From NCBI RefSeq assembly GCF_030272615.1, contig NC_081415.1, positions 190,182,270 to 190,246,269 on the forward strand: DNA of 64,000 nucleotides, in the 5' to 3' direction. The translations under genes were made by a program, and so were the position numbers. Under the pieces are notes generated by a model. It searched no databases. It saw nothing but the letters and a program-made list of their open reading frames with translations, and was not told where the DNA came from. Origin of the DNA: Cryptomeria japonica (Eukaryota; Streptophyta; Pinopsida; Cupressales; Cupressaceae). Below are positions 22,146-34,020 of this stretch, piece after piece; the stretch's first letter is position 1, and each line of letters begins with the position of its first letter.

Positions 22146-22779
22146 GGAAGTATTCTGAGGATGAAATTCAAGTCAACACACATACTTTTACTAAATCACT
22201 TGAAGAAGAGTGAGAAAGTTAATCCTATGACTCTAATGATTTTGACACAAGCTCTATTTATGATAATACTTATTTGGCATCACACTATGACTACTCCATC
22301 ATGAATGTTGAGCTATTGTTAGTTGACCCTGTTACTATCAAACCACGATATGTAGTCCAGTCTGACATAAATGACGGTGCTAGTGGTAGGTCTGTTGGGT
22401 TAGGTCCTATAGATATTAATGTGTGCTTTGATAATCATTTGTAACTCTTATTGGTCTCGAGACGTTTACGCATGGTAGTCTTCTAGAGCTCAACTTATCA
22501 ATCCAAAGTCATGATGATAATACCATGAACTCCCTTGAACTTGTTCAAACTTTATCCTTGATACATCCTAAACTGATTGATTATACTATTTACAACCAAC
22601 CTTTGAATATACCTACCTTCGCCAATGACTACACATTAGCTTGCTATCTTAATGCAGTTGAACCAATGAACTCTTCCACCAGTGAGAAAAGTGAGAACAT
22701 GACTAAGACAAACATCAAGTATCTCAGTCGCAAAAATAAAATAAAATAAAATAAAAGTTTTGATGATGAAAAGCACAAT
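22146..22779 (+). pseudogene. T2 linker upstream of RT
   Basis: Acidic linker sequence (SYDSNDFDTSSIYDN, SHYDYSIMNVE) aligns with the T1 linker around 1940-2160 (YDHYVMNVE, LLHPKLIDW). It contains stops and a frameshift between about 22440 and 22525. The part from 22525 (SLIHPKLIDY to SRKNKIK) is open. It has no catalytic motif. Confidence 0.65.
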
Positions 22780-23919
22780 GTGGTGGTGTTAGAACAAAAA
22801 AAAGTAAAAATGAAGGACGTACCTAAGGGTGAAAACCTCTCTGAGGCACCTAAGGGTGAGATAGTTGATATGCTACCAGGTCACTTCCAAGAAAGGTCTT
22901 CAATATTGATTGAACCAACTCAACCAGTAAATATTGGAAGTCAAGAAACACCACATATCATTCATTTAGCTCAATCACTATCAGTAGAAGAGTTAAAAAA
23001 TTTCAGCAACCTCTTTTTAGAAAAGAAGATCAACTTTGCATGGACATACTCCACTATGCCAAGACTAGATCCCAAACTCATCATGCATCATCTTTCTATT
23101 ATATTAGGATTTAAAACAGTTAAGCAAAAACTTCGTAAGATGCATCCTCATGTGGCACTACTAGTCAAAGATGAGCTAGAAAAATTGCTAAAAGATGGAT
23201 TTATCAGAGCTATAGACTATGCAAAATGGATATCAAATATAGTACCTATATCAAAGGTAGACAAATCTATTAGGGTTTGCACAAAATACAAGGATCTCAA
23301 CAAAGCATGTCCGAAAGACAATTTTCCATTACCCAACATTGATATGATAGTAGATATGACTACTGGCTATGAGATATACTCATTAATCGATGGATTCTCT
23401 AGTTATAATCAGATCAAGATAGCTCTCGAGGATCAAGAAAAGATAGCCTTCATATGTGCATGGGGAACCTTGTGCTAGAACGTCATGCCATTTGGACTAA
23501 AGAATGCAGGAGCAACTTACAAAAGAGTAGTAACCACTATCTTCCATAATATGATGTACAAAAATATGGAAGAATATGTTGATGATGCCTTGGTAAAAAC
23601 TATGAAGAGATCCACACATATCCAAGAACTAGGCCTCATACTAGATAGAATGGAAAGATTCAAGCTCTGGCTATATCCCAAAAAGTGTGCACTCAAAGTA
23701 ACATCAGGGAAATTGCCTGGTTACATAATTTCAAAGAAAGGAATTGAGGTTGATCCCGAAAAAGTCCAAGCCATAATGGAAATACCTTCGCCCAAGAATA
23801 TCAATCAAATGAGAAGTTTACAAGGACGTCTCCAATCAATAAGGTTCTTTATATCTCAGGTAGAAGACAAAGCTCAACCCTTCACAAAAGTATTAAGGAA
23901 AGGAGTACAATACACCTAG
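22780..23919 (+). pseudogene. T2 reverse transcriptase
   Basis: Motifs: KLRKMHPHVALLVKDELEKLL, IRVCTKYKDLNKACPKDNF (about 23270-23330), FSSYNQIKIALEDQEK, MPFGLKNAGATYKR (about 23485-23525) and the active-site YVDD at 23575-23586. One stop at 23476 stands where Trp is expected just before MPFG. It is better preserved than T1 and keeps the canonical YVDD. Confidence 0.88.
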
Positions 23920-24440
23920 GATGAAGATTGTGAGCAACATCTAAAACAAATCAAAGACTATCTTTCTAATCCACCCATACTGAAGCCACCAATTCAAGGT
24001 AAACCATTTATTCTATACATATCAACTACGAATACATCACTGGGGGCACTTCTGGCACAAGGGGATGAGAATAAAAAGGAAAGAGCCATATATTATATCA
24101 GCAGAACATTGGTGTCTTATGAAATGAACTATACTATAACAGAAAAAGCTTGTTTGGCATTAGTCTTTGCATCATAGAAATTGAGACACTATATGTTAGC
24201 ACACTCTATTAAGCTAGTGGCTAAGATTGATCCGCTCAAGTACCTTCTCATCAAAGCAACACTTACAGGACAATTGGCTAAATGGGTCATAGTTCTTATT
24301 GAATTTGATATTGAATATGTAGAATGCAAAGCCATCAAAGGACAAGTTATTGCAGATCAACTTGTTGATGCTCCACTTGTAGACAGTCAACCTTTGTACA
24401 TAGAATTTTTGGATACATCAATCATGCACCTTACTCAATG
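23920..24440 (+). pseudogene. T2 RNase H (RT-linked)
   Basis: The frame continues after a TAG at 23917 (expected Trp). It shows LYISTTNTSLGALLAQ, RAIYYISRTLVSYEMNY, a KACLALVFAS block and LRHYMLAHSIKLVAK, then QVIADQLVDAPL. Stops are at about 24176 (expected Gln) and 24439. The arrangement is identical to T1. Confidence 0.78.
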
Positions 24441-24815
24441 ATCATGGGACATGTTCTTTGATGGGTCTTTCACTCAGCGTGGTTCTAGTGCTCGCATACT
24501 TTTTATTACTCCTCCAAAATATTCAATCCCAAAGGCTTACAAGATTCTTTTCCCTTGCACAAACAACATTGCAGAATATGAAGCTTTGGTAAATGGAATC
24601 AAGCTAGCTATCAAATAGAAGGTTGTTGAATTACATGTCTATAGAGACTCTCAGCTGATTGTCAACCAAATCAATGATATATATCAAACTAGAGATGACA
24701 AACTGATGCCTTATAAGAGAATGGTCGATGATCTCAAGAAATAATTTTCCTTTGTATCATTTCAACAGATTCCCAGATCAGCAAATAGAGCAGCAGATGC
24801 TATGGCTACTGTGGC
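24441..24815 (+). pseudogene. T2 archaeal-type second RNase H
   Basis: MFFDGSFTQRGSSARI (first Asp), CTNNIAEYEALVNGIKLAI (Glu), VYRDSQLIVNQIND (Asp) and NRAADAMA (last Asp) are all visible, so the four-residue active site is present. Stops at about 24616 (expected Trp) and 24742 (expected Gln) break it. It confirms the Tat assignment. Confidence 0.82.
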
Positions 24816-25466
24816 GTCTATACTGCAGCTACAAGAGTATAACTTTCACTTTGAATTCCTGGTGGAAGAGTTACATTATCCCACCTATGATTCTCCTAAC
24901 TCTCAGATGGTTTGTTCTATTATTGGACACGACTCATCTCGCTACAACCACATTTACTCTTACTTGCATGACCAAATTATTCCAGCCAATCTTACCTGTA
25001 ATGAGAAAAGGAGCCTAATCTAAAATGCTTCATGGTACGTCATCATTGCTAATGATCTATTTAGACAAGGTTTGGATAGTACCTTGCTTAGGTGTCTATA
25101 AAATGAAGAGTCCCAATGCGCATTATTTGAAGTTCATGGGGGTATTTGTGGATCTCATTCAAATGGTCTAACTTTAGCTCAGAAACTACTAAGGGCTGGC
25201 TACTACTGGCTAGACATGGAGAAAGATGATATAAGATTTACTAAAATTGATGAGAAGTGTCATCTACATGGGAACCTCATACACGCTCCAGCAAGGAATC
25301 TCATACCCTTCATTACAAATTGGCCTTTTTAACAATGGGTGTTTGACCTCATATTCCAAATATATCCTACATCATCTAACAGTCACAAGTTTATTATAAC
25401 TGCCACTGAGTACTTCACTAAGTGGTTAGAAGGGGTTCCACCAATTAAAGAAACCGGTAAACAAGT
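24816..25466 (+). pseudogene. T2 integrase, N-terminal part
   Basis: The zinc region (GICGSHSNGLTLAQKLL, then a degenerate EKCHLHG) and the first catalytic Asp (VFDLIF, about 25345-25360) are present. Stops lie at about 25021, 25099 and 25330. It is cut at CAAGT (25462-25466) by N2 and continues at 33353. Confidence 0.8.
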
Positions 25467-26722
25467 TGTAGCGTCCTAAAATTGTGACACTTGCAATTTT
25501 GACTGCATTTGGGTCTTCATGATGGTGGTGCAACATTGAACCTGAATGGAGACCCCGAAACCTATTTATAACATCAAAAACTGCATTTTTCTACACCCTG
25601 GCCTAATCCCTCTTTGCACCCTGCTGTCCCGGGAGGTGGGACCATGGCACCCAGCGCCCTGGTCCTTCTGGACTAGGGCGCCCAGCACCCTGGTCCCCCA
25701 GGACCATGGCGCCCAGCGCCCTAGTCCCTGGCCCTATTTTGGGCCCGGTCTCTTTTGGGCATCGGGTCTTTAAGTTTGCAATTCAGGAAATAATGTTTCC
25801 TGGTCGGCCTAAGGTTGGAAAAATCAGTCTATCAGACCTAATTGACAAGTATATAAACTACTTTTCCTCTCCTAGAAAGGGAGGAAGGAAATAAGCAAGA
25901 GCAAGACGCAGAAGCGATATTCAAACATCCAAGCATTCAAGCATTCCTTCAAGCAATTGAGCATTCTAAGTCTCCATTCAAGGCTAAGTGTTGCATTCAA
26001 AGACAAGGATTCAACCATTGAAGAGGAGATCACATACAACATACAACATACTACATACATTACACCTTCGCATGTAAGAATACAAACATTCTTACAACAA
26101 GGTATCAGTACTTGTTTACATTACAAACATTTACATTTACAGCATTCTCATTTCTTGGTTAATTCCAAAACTGGGGTTTGACCTAAAGGCAAACCCCTCA
26201 TCCCTAACCCCCCAATCATCCTCTCTTTTCTGTGTGTAGGTTGCAGGTACGCGGCTGTAATTGAAGATCTGGAATCCTTGTGCAGAGACGAACAGATCCC
26301 CCTTCATTTCGCGGATTTTTCGGAGGACCGTGTGCACGCCGGGCCCCATCGTCCCGTCAACTTTCATTCAAATTTGCAGAACAGCACCGTCTCAACATTT
26401 TACTGCTAATTCCAGGTCTGCAGCTTCATCCCATATCCCTATCTCTGTTTATAAGTAAATCTTTCTTGCTACTACATGCATTCCTAGTTCAATCTTTCTA
26501 TCTACATTCTTTACAAAAGAGGGTATCCTTGATGTCACAACCCTTGAAACTCATTTAGAATCCAATCTTGCATTGCGTGGGATTGGATCTTGTGGGTTTC
26601 AACCCCTCTTTTGAATGTAAAGTCTCCCCTAAGTGAAAACCATCAACCCTAGTGACTCTCCCTTCTCTCTCCTTGGAGTTGGGGAGGGGAGAACGACTAG
26701 GGTTCGATTTTTCTGCTTTACA
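25467..26722 (+). repeat. N2 5' LTR
   Basis: 1256 bp, TGTAGCGTCC to CTTTACA. TATA box TATATAAA at 25850-25857. The U3 part has a GC-rich segment at 25625-25735 with about three copies of a GACCATGGCGCCCAGCGCC-like unit. It includes one copy of the GAGGACCGTGTGCAC motif (26321-26335) that recurs in the leader. Confidence 0.93.
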
Positions 26723-27904
26723 TTTTGGTGAACCCGATGTGAACATCCTCATTCTGATTATTCATGGTTAGATCTGAAAATTTTGCTTCCCTAATTACAT
26801 TTCCATGTTTGATCTTTTGTAAATTTTAGAGGCTAATTGCATAAAAACCCTAAAATTTTCTTTTTAGTAATTAAACTTGTGGAATGTTTAATTGTTAATG
26901 CTTGTTTCAGATCTACCCTTCTATTGCAAATTGTCAATTCATATTTGTGCTTTAATTCTGAAAATTAAGTGGTTAAATGTCAAAACCCTAATTTTTAAGA
27001 CCTTGATTCAACCTTTGACTGATAATTTCACTAATCAAAACACTTCCAAATCGGCTGTAACTTTGGATTCCGCAACAAAATCACAATATCTTTCATCCCT
27101 GAAAATTTGGAAAAAATTTGCGAGGACCGTGTGCACCCCGAGCGCCATCGTCCCCGACATTTTTTTCGAAATTTCGGGAGCTAGATCTTACTGTGTTTTT
27201 CTACTAAAATCCAGAATTTTGGCTGATTTTATCAATTTTAACACTCTCAAAATTAAAGTCAAAGTTGGTCTAGCGATTGCTTGGATTGAGACTTCTAATC
27301 ATTCAAAAATTGTTGAAATTAAAATTCATATCAAAATTGTGTTTCGTACAGTCCTCAATCTGAAAAGTGTGTTGGCATTCATTCGAAATTTCAGTGCTTT
27401 ATTCAAATTTTTGCAGTTTGTGACTTTTGAAATTAAGTGTTTAATTGCAACAACCTTGATTTCCACTTTCAAAATTGAATTTTGCGTGAAATTGAGTCAA
27501 TTTTTAAATTTCAACACTTGCATTGCTTTCAATATTCCCTCTAAAATCATTAAATTCAAAATTTCAGTTTCCCTCTCTTTTTTCAAAATTCAAATTTTAC
27601 ATTTTTCAACAATCTTGGTAGGGTTCAATTTTGAGATTGCAACTTTAATTTGGCCTATCTACAGATCGTAAAATCACTCAATTTTTTCAGATTAGCTCTA
27701 AAATCATCATAACTTTCATCCCTGAAAATTTCAAAAAAAGTTGTGAGGACCATGTGCACTCCGTTCGCCACGGTCCCAGACATTTTTTCCAAAATTTCGG
27801 GAGATTGTCCTGATTGCATTTAACAGCTTAAATCTAGGAGATTGGTTGGTTTTATTGAAATTTGCTACCTCTAAAATTCAAAATCTTCTCTCTCTCTTTA
27901 GTGC
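26723..27904 (+). other. N2 leader (PBS position to gag)
   Basis: TTTTGGTGAACCCGATGTG follows the LTR where the primer binding site must lie; I cannot assign the tRNA. The leader is AT-rich and contains two copies of a roughly 105-bp repeat (27076-27184 and 27697-27806) around GAGGACCGTGTGCAC. A 259-codon open frame at 26892-27671 has a biased Phe/Ile/Lys composition and no recognisable motif. Confidence 0.6.
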
Positions 27905-30084
27905 ATGAATTTTACAACAATAAGCCCTACTTACACTATTCCCGTTAGACGAAGCCTTAGAATTAAGTCTTTCCAAGGTTTAATTACTGAGGAGATGGAA
28001 CCTAATTTGAATGGCCCTTTTAACGAGGACATGGGTAATTCCTCTAATCCTCTTAATGATGAAGAAGCTCTCCATGAGGTTTCTGTAGAACAACTTTCAA
28101 AATTGGATAACCAATTTGATGATTTTCGACAATGGATGTCTCAAGAATACCTGATAGTGAAGCTCTTTCATTAATTGAGGGTCTAAACCGTATGGTTCAA
28201 AGTGATAAGAATGGAATTGATATTTTGCATGGTATTGCACACATTGTGGATTCAAATGTGATGCCTATGAAAAGTTGTGTTGAAACCTTAGGTTATACAC
28301 AACCTCCTACTCAAGTTAATCATTCTATTCCTTTGACAACTCCTATTGCTAGTATACCTATTTTTACATCAAACATAATGACTACTTCAATACAAGACAT
28401 TCCTCCTATGATCACTAGTCATGGGGGTAATCCCTCTTCTTCAATCAACCCCCTTCCTTCATTCAATCCGATTTCTTCATTCATTCCTTCAATGAGTGTT
28501 CCTATTATATCTCCACAAATAAACATGACACAAGGGGGCAATTCATTTAACCCTTCCATTCCTCCTTGTAGTGTTCCTCCTTTCCAATCATCTCCTATGA
28601 CTAACTATCATAGTGTCCCACCACCTTACTCTCTACGTTCTTTCAATAACATAACACCTCCATCACAATCTAACACGTCTAATATGAACTCTTCGACTGA
28701 AGCGACCATTAACAATCTTGCACAAACTGTCTCTTCTTTACAGCAACAAATTGCCTCTATGAATCAATCTAAGTTTAGTGTGCCCACATTTGATGTTGCG
28801 AGCCCACTTTCTCTTGACATTGTTCGAGTTATCCCCCCTAAACATGTTGAAATTCCACATTTGGAGCTTTATAATGGTAAGGGTGATCCTCTAACACATG
28901 TTAAGACATTTCAAACGATATGTACCGATTTTGCTTATGACCAAAGGTTGCTTGCAAAACTGTTTACTAGAACATTAAGAGATAAAGCCCTACAATGGTA
29001 TTGCTCGTTACCTTCCTATTCTATTACTTCTTTTGAACAACTTGCAAATGCTTTTATTCAACAATTTCAAAACAATATAAGTCCTAAAGTTACTTTGATT
29101 GATTTAATGCATTGTAAACAAGGTGTTAAAGAAAAAGTGACTGATTTCATTGGTAGATATAAGCATTTGTATGCTCAAATTTCTTTTCCAGTACCTGACA
29201 ATGATATTCAAAGAATCTTTATTTCTAATTTACAAAAAGATATTAGAGAAAAACTTCTATTTTCTGAGTTTACTTCTTTCCAACAATTGTGTGCAACTCT
29301 TCACAATTATCAACTGACTGTGAGTCAAATGGAACAAGCAAATCCTATGGCTCCGAGTGATAAGGGTGATAGTAGTCAACAACCATTTGGGAAGTTTAAA
29401 CTGAACAGAGAGTCCATTAAATTCAATGAAAACATCATCAATAACAATGTGCATGCAGCATCAGGTGTGCCTCCTATTTCTAAGTTTTTCAAGAAAGAAA
29501 GAAAGTTTACTCCTTTGAATGAATCATTGCATAGTATTATGAATAAGTTATTGGAACAAAATGTGCTTACTCTTCCTCCTATAAAGCAAATAGATCCTGC
29601 AAAGATTAACTCACCCTATTTTGATAACAAATCTTTTTGTCAATTTCATCATCATCCTGGGCATGATACTGAAAAATGTTTTGCTTTAAAGGGTAAAATT
29701 CAAGATTTGATTGATAATAATACTATCTCTGTTTCTGGTGTGAATGATAAAAGCAACACATCTGTAGCTCCTCCTAACCAAAATCTTAAGATTTTTACTG
29801 ATCCATTGCCTTCTCATACCTCTAATGCGATTGATACTACTGACTCCTCTGTCTCACCTGATGATCTTGTGTCGATGACTCCGAATGTGATTAACTTTGT
29901 AGAGCAGCAGAAAATCCCTAAAGAACCTTCCATCACATTTGATTCCAGTGAAACTATCAGGGCACCTGATGGTCCTTTATATATAGTTGCAAAAGTCAAA
30001 AATACACTTGCCATGGAGTGCTTATTGATCCTTCTTGTATGGTTAATGTCATTACTGAAGAATTTCTTTTTACTTTGCAATTGA
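27905..30084 (+). CDS. N2 gag (Retrotrans_gag type), one frameshift near its N-terminus
   Basis: The N-terminal 80 or so residues are at 27905-28174 (RRSLRIKSFQGL) and the rest in another frame from 28132 to 30084. A Pro/Ser/Thr-rich segment leads to the capsid domain at about 28840-29330 (KHVEIPHLELYNGKGDP, KALQWYCSLPSYSI, FIGRYKHLYAQISF), typical of Tat/Ogre gag. A Cys-His segment, FCQFHHHPGHDTEKCFALK, follows at about 29635-29690. Gag would package N2 RNA. The roughly 650-residue main frame is uninterrupted. Confidence 0.85.
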
Positions 30085-30430
30085 ATCAAGTGATCTATGA
30101 CGAAACAAATGTGGTTGTGAAATTATTTGATGCATTTTCTTCTCCTGCAATTGGTTCTATTACATTACCTATTGAGGTCCATAACAAATCCCTTGATGTG
30201 GACTTTGCTATTATTCCATCATCTGAACAATTTCGTGTGAAGCTAGGCTATCCTTGGCTATCTTCCATGAAAGCTATTGCTTCTCCTATTCACAAGTGTT
30301 TGAAATTTTGACATAATGGTGAAGTTGTTACTATCAATCATAGTCTCTTTAAACCAGCTGAAAGAACTTCTAGCGTTCCTATTGATTACTTTTGGCCTAA
30401 ACAATTCCAATCTCTTCCTTCGTGAAGTGA
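30010..30430 (+). pseudogene. N2 degenerate retropepsin region
   Basis: After a frameshift at about 30010-30080 the frame from 30018 reads VLIDPSCMVNVITEEF, which aligns with the protease catalytic strand (LIDGG...LNI in T1). Gly after the catalytic Asp is replaced by Pro-Ser, so proteolytic activity is doubtful. A C-terminal landmark, LGYPWLSSMKA at about 30244-30276, matches the LGRPW box. Confidence 0.65.
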
Positions 30431-31346
30431 TCATCTTTTTAAATCTTATCAAAAGTGGAAAAAAGATATGATCCTATCTCTAAGTGAACCTAGAACACCC
30501 AAACTTGACATTCCTATCATTCTTGAGAAGGAAGTTCTTCCTTTGAAAGATAAAACTAATGTCTTTCCTCAAGAAGATTCCCAACCCATCCCTATGGATG
30601 TGACTTTGCCTATGACTAATAAACTTCCTAAAAGTAGACCTATACCTCCTCATCATGATGGGCTTGGTCTCCTTCCTAAACCAAATATTCTTCCTTTATA
30701 TGGAGCAGTTCCTCCTCCTTCCTCTTATGGAGAGAAGAGACCTTCCTCTTCTCCTATTATTCAACCTAAGAGACCACAACCTAAACACCCAAGTGATAAG
30801 GATGAGAACATTCCTCCTCCTCAATCTTCTCAACTTCCTACTAAGACTAGACGAAATCGTTCTGCACGTGAACGCTGACGAAAGCATCATCTTAGAGCTC
30901 AGGCAGCTACTTCTCAAACTTTGCAATCCCCAAAAACACCTTCAGCCAATATTATTCCATTTTCTCCTCAGCCGATGATTGAGCCGAAATCTCCTAAACA
31001 TAAGATGCATGATGGTCTTGATCCTGTGCGAGTTAAAGATCCTATTTTTATAAATCTTGATGATGATATAGATGAAAATATTATTCATGATGAAAATGTT
31101 ACTCCTATTCATTCTGATAGTGAGTATGAATATGTTGATGTTGATAACCATTTATCTAACAAATTTTCTAAAGCACTTATCCTAGCTCCTAGACAAGAAC
31201 ACCGTGGCTTGGGATATGAACATAGCCCTTGTTTGGATCTTGTGATAGCTCCATCTGCTATGTTGGATGTTCCTCCTCTAGTGTGTTTCCTACCTTCCCA
31301 AAATATTGATCAGCAAGATCGGGGGGTAGATGACGTGCTAGACTAG
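30431..31346 (+). pseudogene. N2 proline-rich tail with GLGY motif
   Basis: A Pro/Ser/Lys-rich frame at 30468-30878 is followed, after a stop and shift, by 30921-31346, rich in Asp and ending with RQEHRGLGYEHSP and a short tail. GLGY marks the protease-RT linker of Tat polyproteins. The coding sequence ends where RT would begin, so all of pol downstream of the linker has been lost. Confidence 0.6.
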
Positions 31347-32091
31347 TTCATTAGCATAGCAGACTCTCTCCTCCTCTCTTTTGTTACTTCTTCTATGTGT
31401 TACTCTCATTCTTCTATTTGTTGTCCTTAGTGTTGTCTACTTGAGGATGATGCAAAACATTGAGATCTCTTTTGGTCTCTCTCATGTTGACTCAAAAGAC
31501 ACATGTGTTCCCTTCTTCTAGGTGACCTTCCTTGATTGGGGAATGAAGAACAATTATGCATACATACATATGATATACATGAATTATCATATAGCATACT
31601 GACCCCAAGGAAAGCAAAGTCACCTTGTGCTTTGTGTTTTGTGTCTATTATCCTTGGGCTTATCTCACACTTGGGGGCTAAATCCTTGTGACAACGTGCT
31701 CCTTTCCTTTCTCATTTCTTATATGTATCACTACCTTAAAGCAATCACCCCCGGTGAGGCATGTGCGATCGCTTTAACGTAGGGGGGCATACATCCCGTT
31801 CATATCTTTTCAAGATACTTGAAAATTTCTTGACAAATTTAGCTTTGCCTTGAAAATTTTTGATATCTTTCTTGCATGACTCATAGTGAGGGAACCTTAC
31901 TACTGACAGTCATGGTTCTCTCTTGTGATCTTCCCTTTTACTTTGTCAATCGAAGTCGTAAGATCCTTAGTCCACTGGGGGCTTGGTGTATCTTGCCTCC
32001 TTGACGTGGTGAAAGTTTTTCAATGTTGTTTCCTTGTACTTTACCGGAAGTATGAGCGTACGCTTATACTCCCGCTAAAGTGGGGGCTAAA
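31347..32091 (+). other. N2 3' untranslated region and polypurine tract
   Basis: No coding sequence is seen. The tract CTAAAGTGGGGGCTAAA (32075-32091) immediately precedes the 3' LTR and is the likely PPT. A similar GGGGGCT motif occurs near 31675 and 31977, so PPT-like words recur in this stretch. Confidence 0.7.
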
Positions 32092-33347
32092 TGTAGCATC
32101 CTAAAATTGTGACACTTGCAATTTTGACTGCATTTGGGTCTTCACAATGGCGGTGCAATGTTGAACCTGAATGGAGACCCCGAAACCTGTTTATAACATC
32201 AAAAACTGCATTTTTCTACACCCTGGCCTGATCCCTCCTTGCACCCTGCTGTCCCGGGAGGTGGGACCATGGCGCCCAGTGCCCTGGTCCTTTTGGACTA
32301 GGGCGCCCAATGGCCTGGTCCCCCAGGACCATGGTGCCCAGCGCCCTGGTCCCTGGCCCTATTTTGGGCCCGGTCTCTTTTGGGCATCGGGTCTTTAAGT
32401 TTGCAATTCAGCAAATAATGTTTCCTGGTCGGCCTAAGGTCAGAAAAATCAGTCTATCAGCCCTAATTGACAAGTATATAAACTACTTTTCCTCTCCTAG
32501 AAAGGGAGGAAGGAAATAAGCAAGAGCAAGACGCGGAAGTGATATTCAAACATCCAAGCATTCAAGCATTCCTTTAAGAAATTGAGCATTCTAAGTCTCC
32601 ATTCAAGGCTAAGTGTTGCATTCAAAGACAAGGATTCAACCATTGAAGAGGAGGTCACATACAACATACAACATACTACATACATTACACCTTCGCATGT
32701 AAGAATACAAACATTCTTACAACAAGGTATCAGTACTTGTTTACATTACAAACATTTACATTTACAGCATTCTCATTTCTTGGTTAATTCCAAAACTGGG
32801 GTTTGACCTAAAGGCAAACCCCTCATCCCTAACCCCCCAATCGTCCTCTCTTTTCTGTGTGTAGGTTGCAGGTACGCGGCTGTAATTGAAGATCTGGAAT
32901 CCTTGTGCAGAGACGAACATATCCCCCTTTGTTTCGCAGATTTTTCAGAGGACCGTGTGCACGTCGGGCGCCATCATCCCATCAACTTTCACTCAAATTT
33001 GCAGAACAACATCGTCTTCACATTTTACTGCTAAGTCCAGGTCCACAACTTCATCCCATATCCCTATCTCTGTTTATAAGTGAATCTTTCTTGCTTCTAC
33101 ATGCATTCCTAGTTCAATCTTTCTATCTACATTCTTTACAAAAGAGGGTATCCTTGATGTCACAACCCTTGAAACTCATTTAGAATCCAATCTTGCATTG
33201 CGTGGGATTGGATCTTGTGGGTTTCAACCCCTCTTTTGAATGTAAAGTCTCCCCTAAGTGAAAACCATCAACCCTAGTGACTCTCCCTTCTCTCTCCTTG
33301 GAGTTGGGGAGGGGAGAACGACTAGGGTTCAATTTTTCCACTTTACA
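32092..33347 (+). repeat. N2 3' LTR
   Basis: 1256 bp, TGTAGCATCC to CTTTACA, matching 25467-26722. TATA box TATATAAA at 32475-32482. The TSD CAAGT follows. Confidence 0.93.
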
Positions 33348-34020
33348 CAAGTATATCTACTCATCCTTAGCTATATTATCTGCAGGTATGGCATACCTTC
33401 ATCCATTGTGACGGACAATGGAGGGTAGTTCAAGAACAAATATCTAGATGAACTTTTTGAGAAATTCAAGATAAAACAACACTGGTCACCCATATACTAC
33501 CCTCAAGGTAATGGACAAGTTGAAGCATCTAGCAAGAATCTATTGACTATCTTCCACATAATAGTAAATAAATCTAGAAAGGATTGGCATCTACAACTCA
33601 ATCTTGCAATATGGGCTTATAGGACAAGTATTAGAACACCTACTGGGGCTACACCTTTTTCTTTCCAAGGTCTTGTTACTGATGAAGACTATGGAATATC
33701 TAGATTGCAAGAACTCGAGTTGCTGGATGAACGTCGACAAGTGGTGTTTGATCATTTGAATGCATATCAAAAGAGAATGTCTAGAGGTTATAACAAGAAA
33801 GTTCGACAATGATAATTTCAAGCTGGTGACCTTGTTTTGAGAGAAAATCCTAAAAATCAATAGTTCCAAGAAAACAAAGGGAAGTTTGAACCCAACTAGT
33901 TGGGTCCCTACATCGTTACTGCAGTCTTCGGCTCTGGTACCTATCAACTCTCAATATCGGAAGGAGAACAACTTTGTGAACCGATCAACACAATCCACAT
34001 GAACAAATTCTTCACCTAAA
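33348..34020 (+). pseudogene. T2 integrase, C-terminal part
   Basis: It resumes exactly at the duplicated CAAGT. The second catalytic Asp (VTDNGG, about 33412) and Glu (GQVEASSK, about 33520) are visible with D-35-E-like spacing. RTSIRTPTGATPF and a coiled segment (RLQELELLDERRQVVF) follow, then the C-terminal LGPYIVTAVFGSGTYQLS. About 20 residues around PIEVEIPS, present in T1, are missing after GATPF. Stops at 33427 (expected Arg or Gly), 33811 and 33862 break it. Confidence 0.82.

Larger units (their letters stand above)
25467..33347 (+). mobile_element. N2: Tat-type LTR element with gag and protease remnant only, nested in T2 integrase
   Basis: It is 7881 bp, with LTRs of 1256 bp at both ends, TSD CAAGT at 25462-25466 and 33348-33352, a PPT before the 3' LTR and a PBS-position sequence after the 5' LTR. 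Between them lie a long leader, a Retrotrans_gag-type gag, a degenerate protease and a proline-rich tail with GLGY, then non-coding sequence. RT, RNase H and integrase are absent. The good LTR match and few coding lesions suggest a fairly recent insertion made with enzymes from another element. Confidence 0.92.

Noticed and set aside
26892-27671. 259-codon open frame in the N2 leader
   Set aside because: Composition is dominated by Phe, Ile, Lys and Leu from AT-rich DNA, it spans one repeat copy, and no motif is seen. Kept only as a note under the leader.
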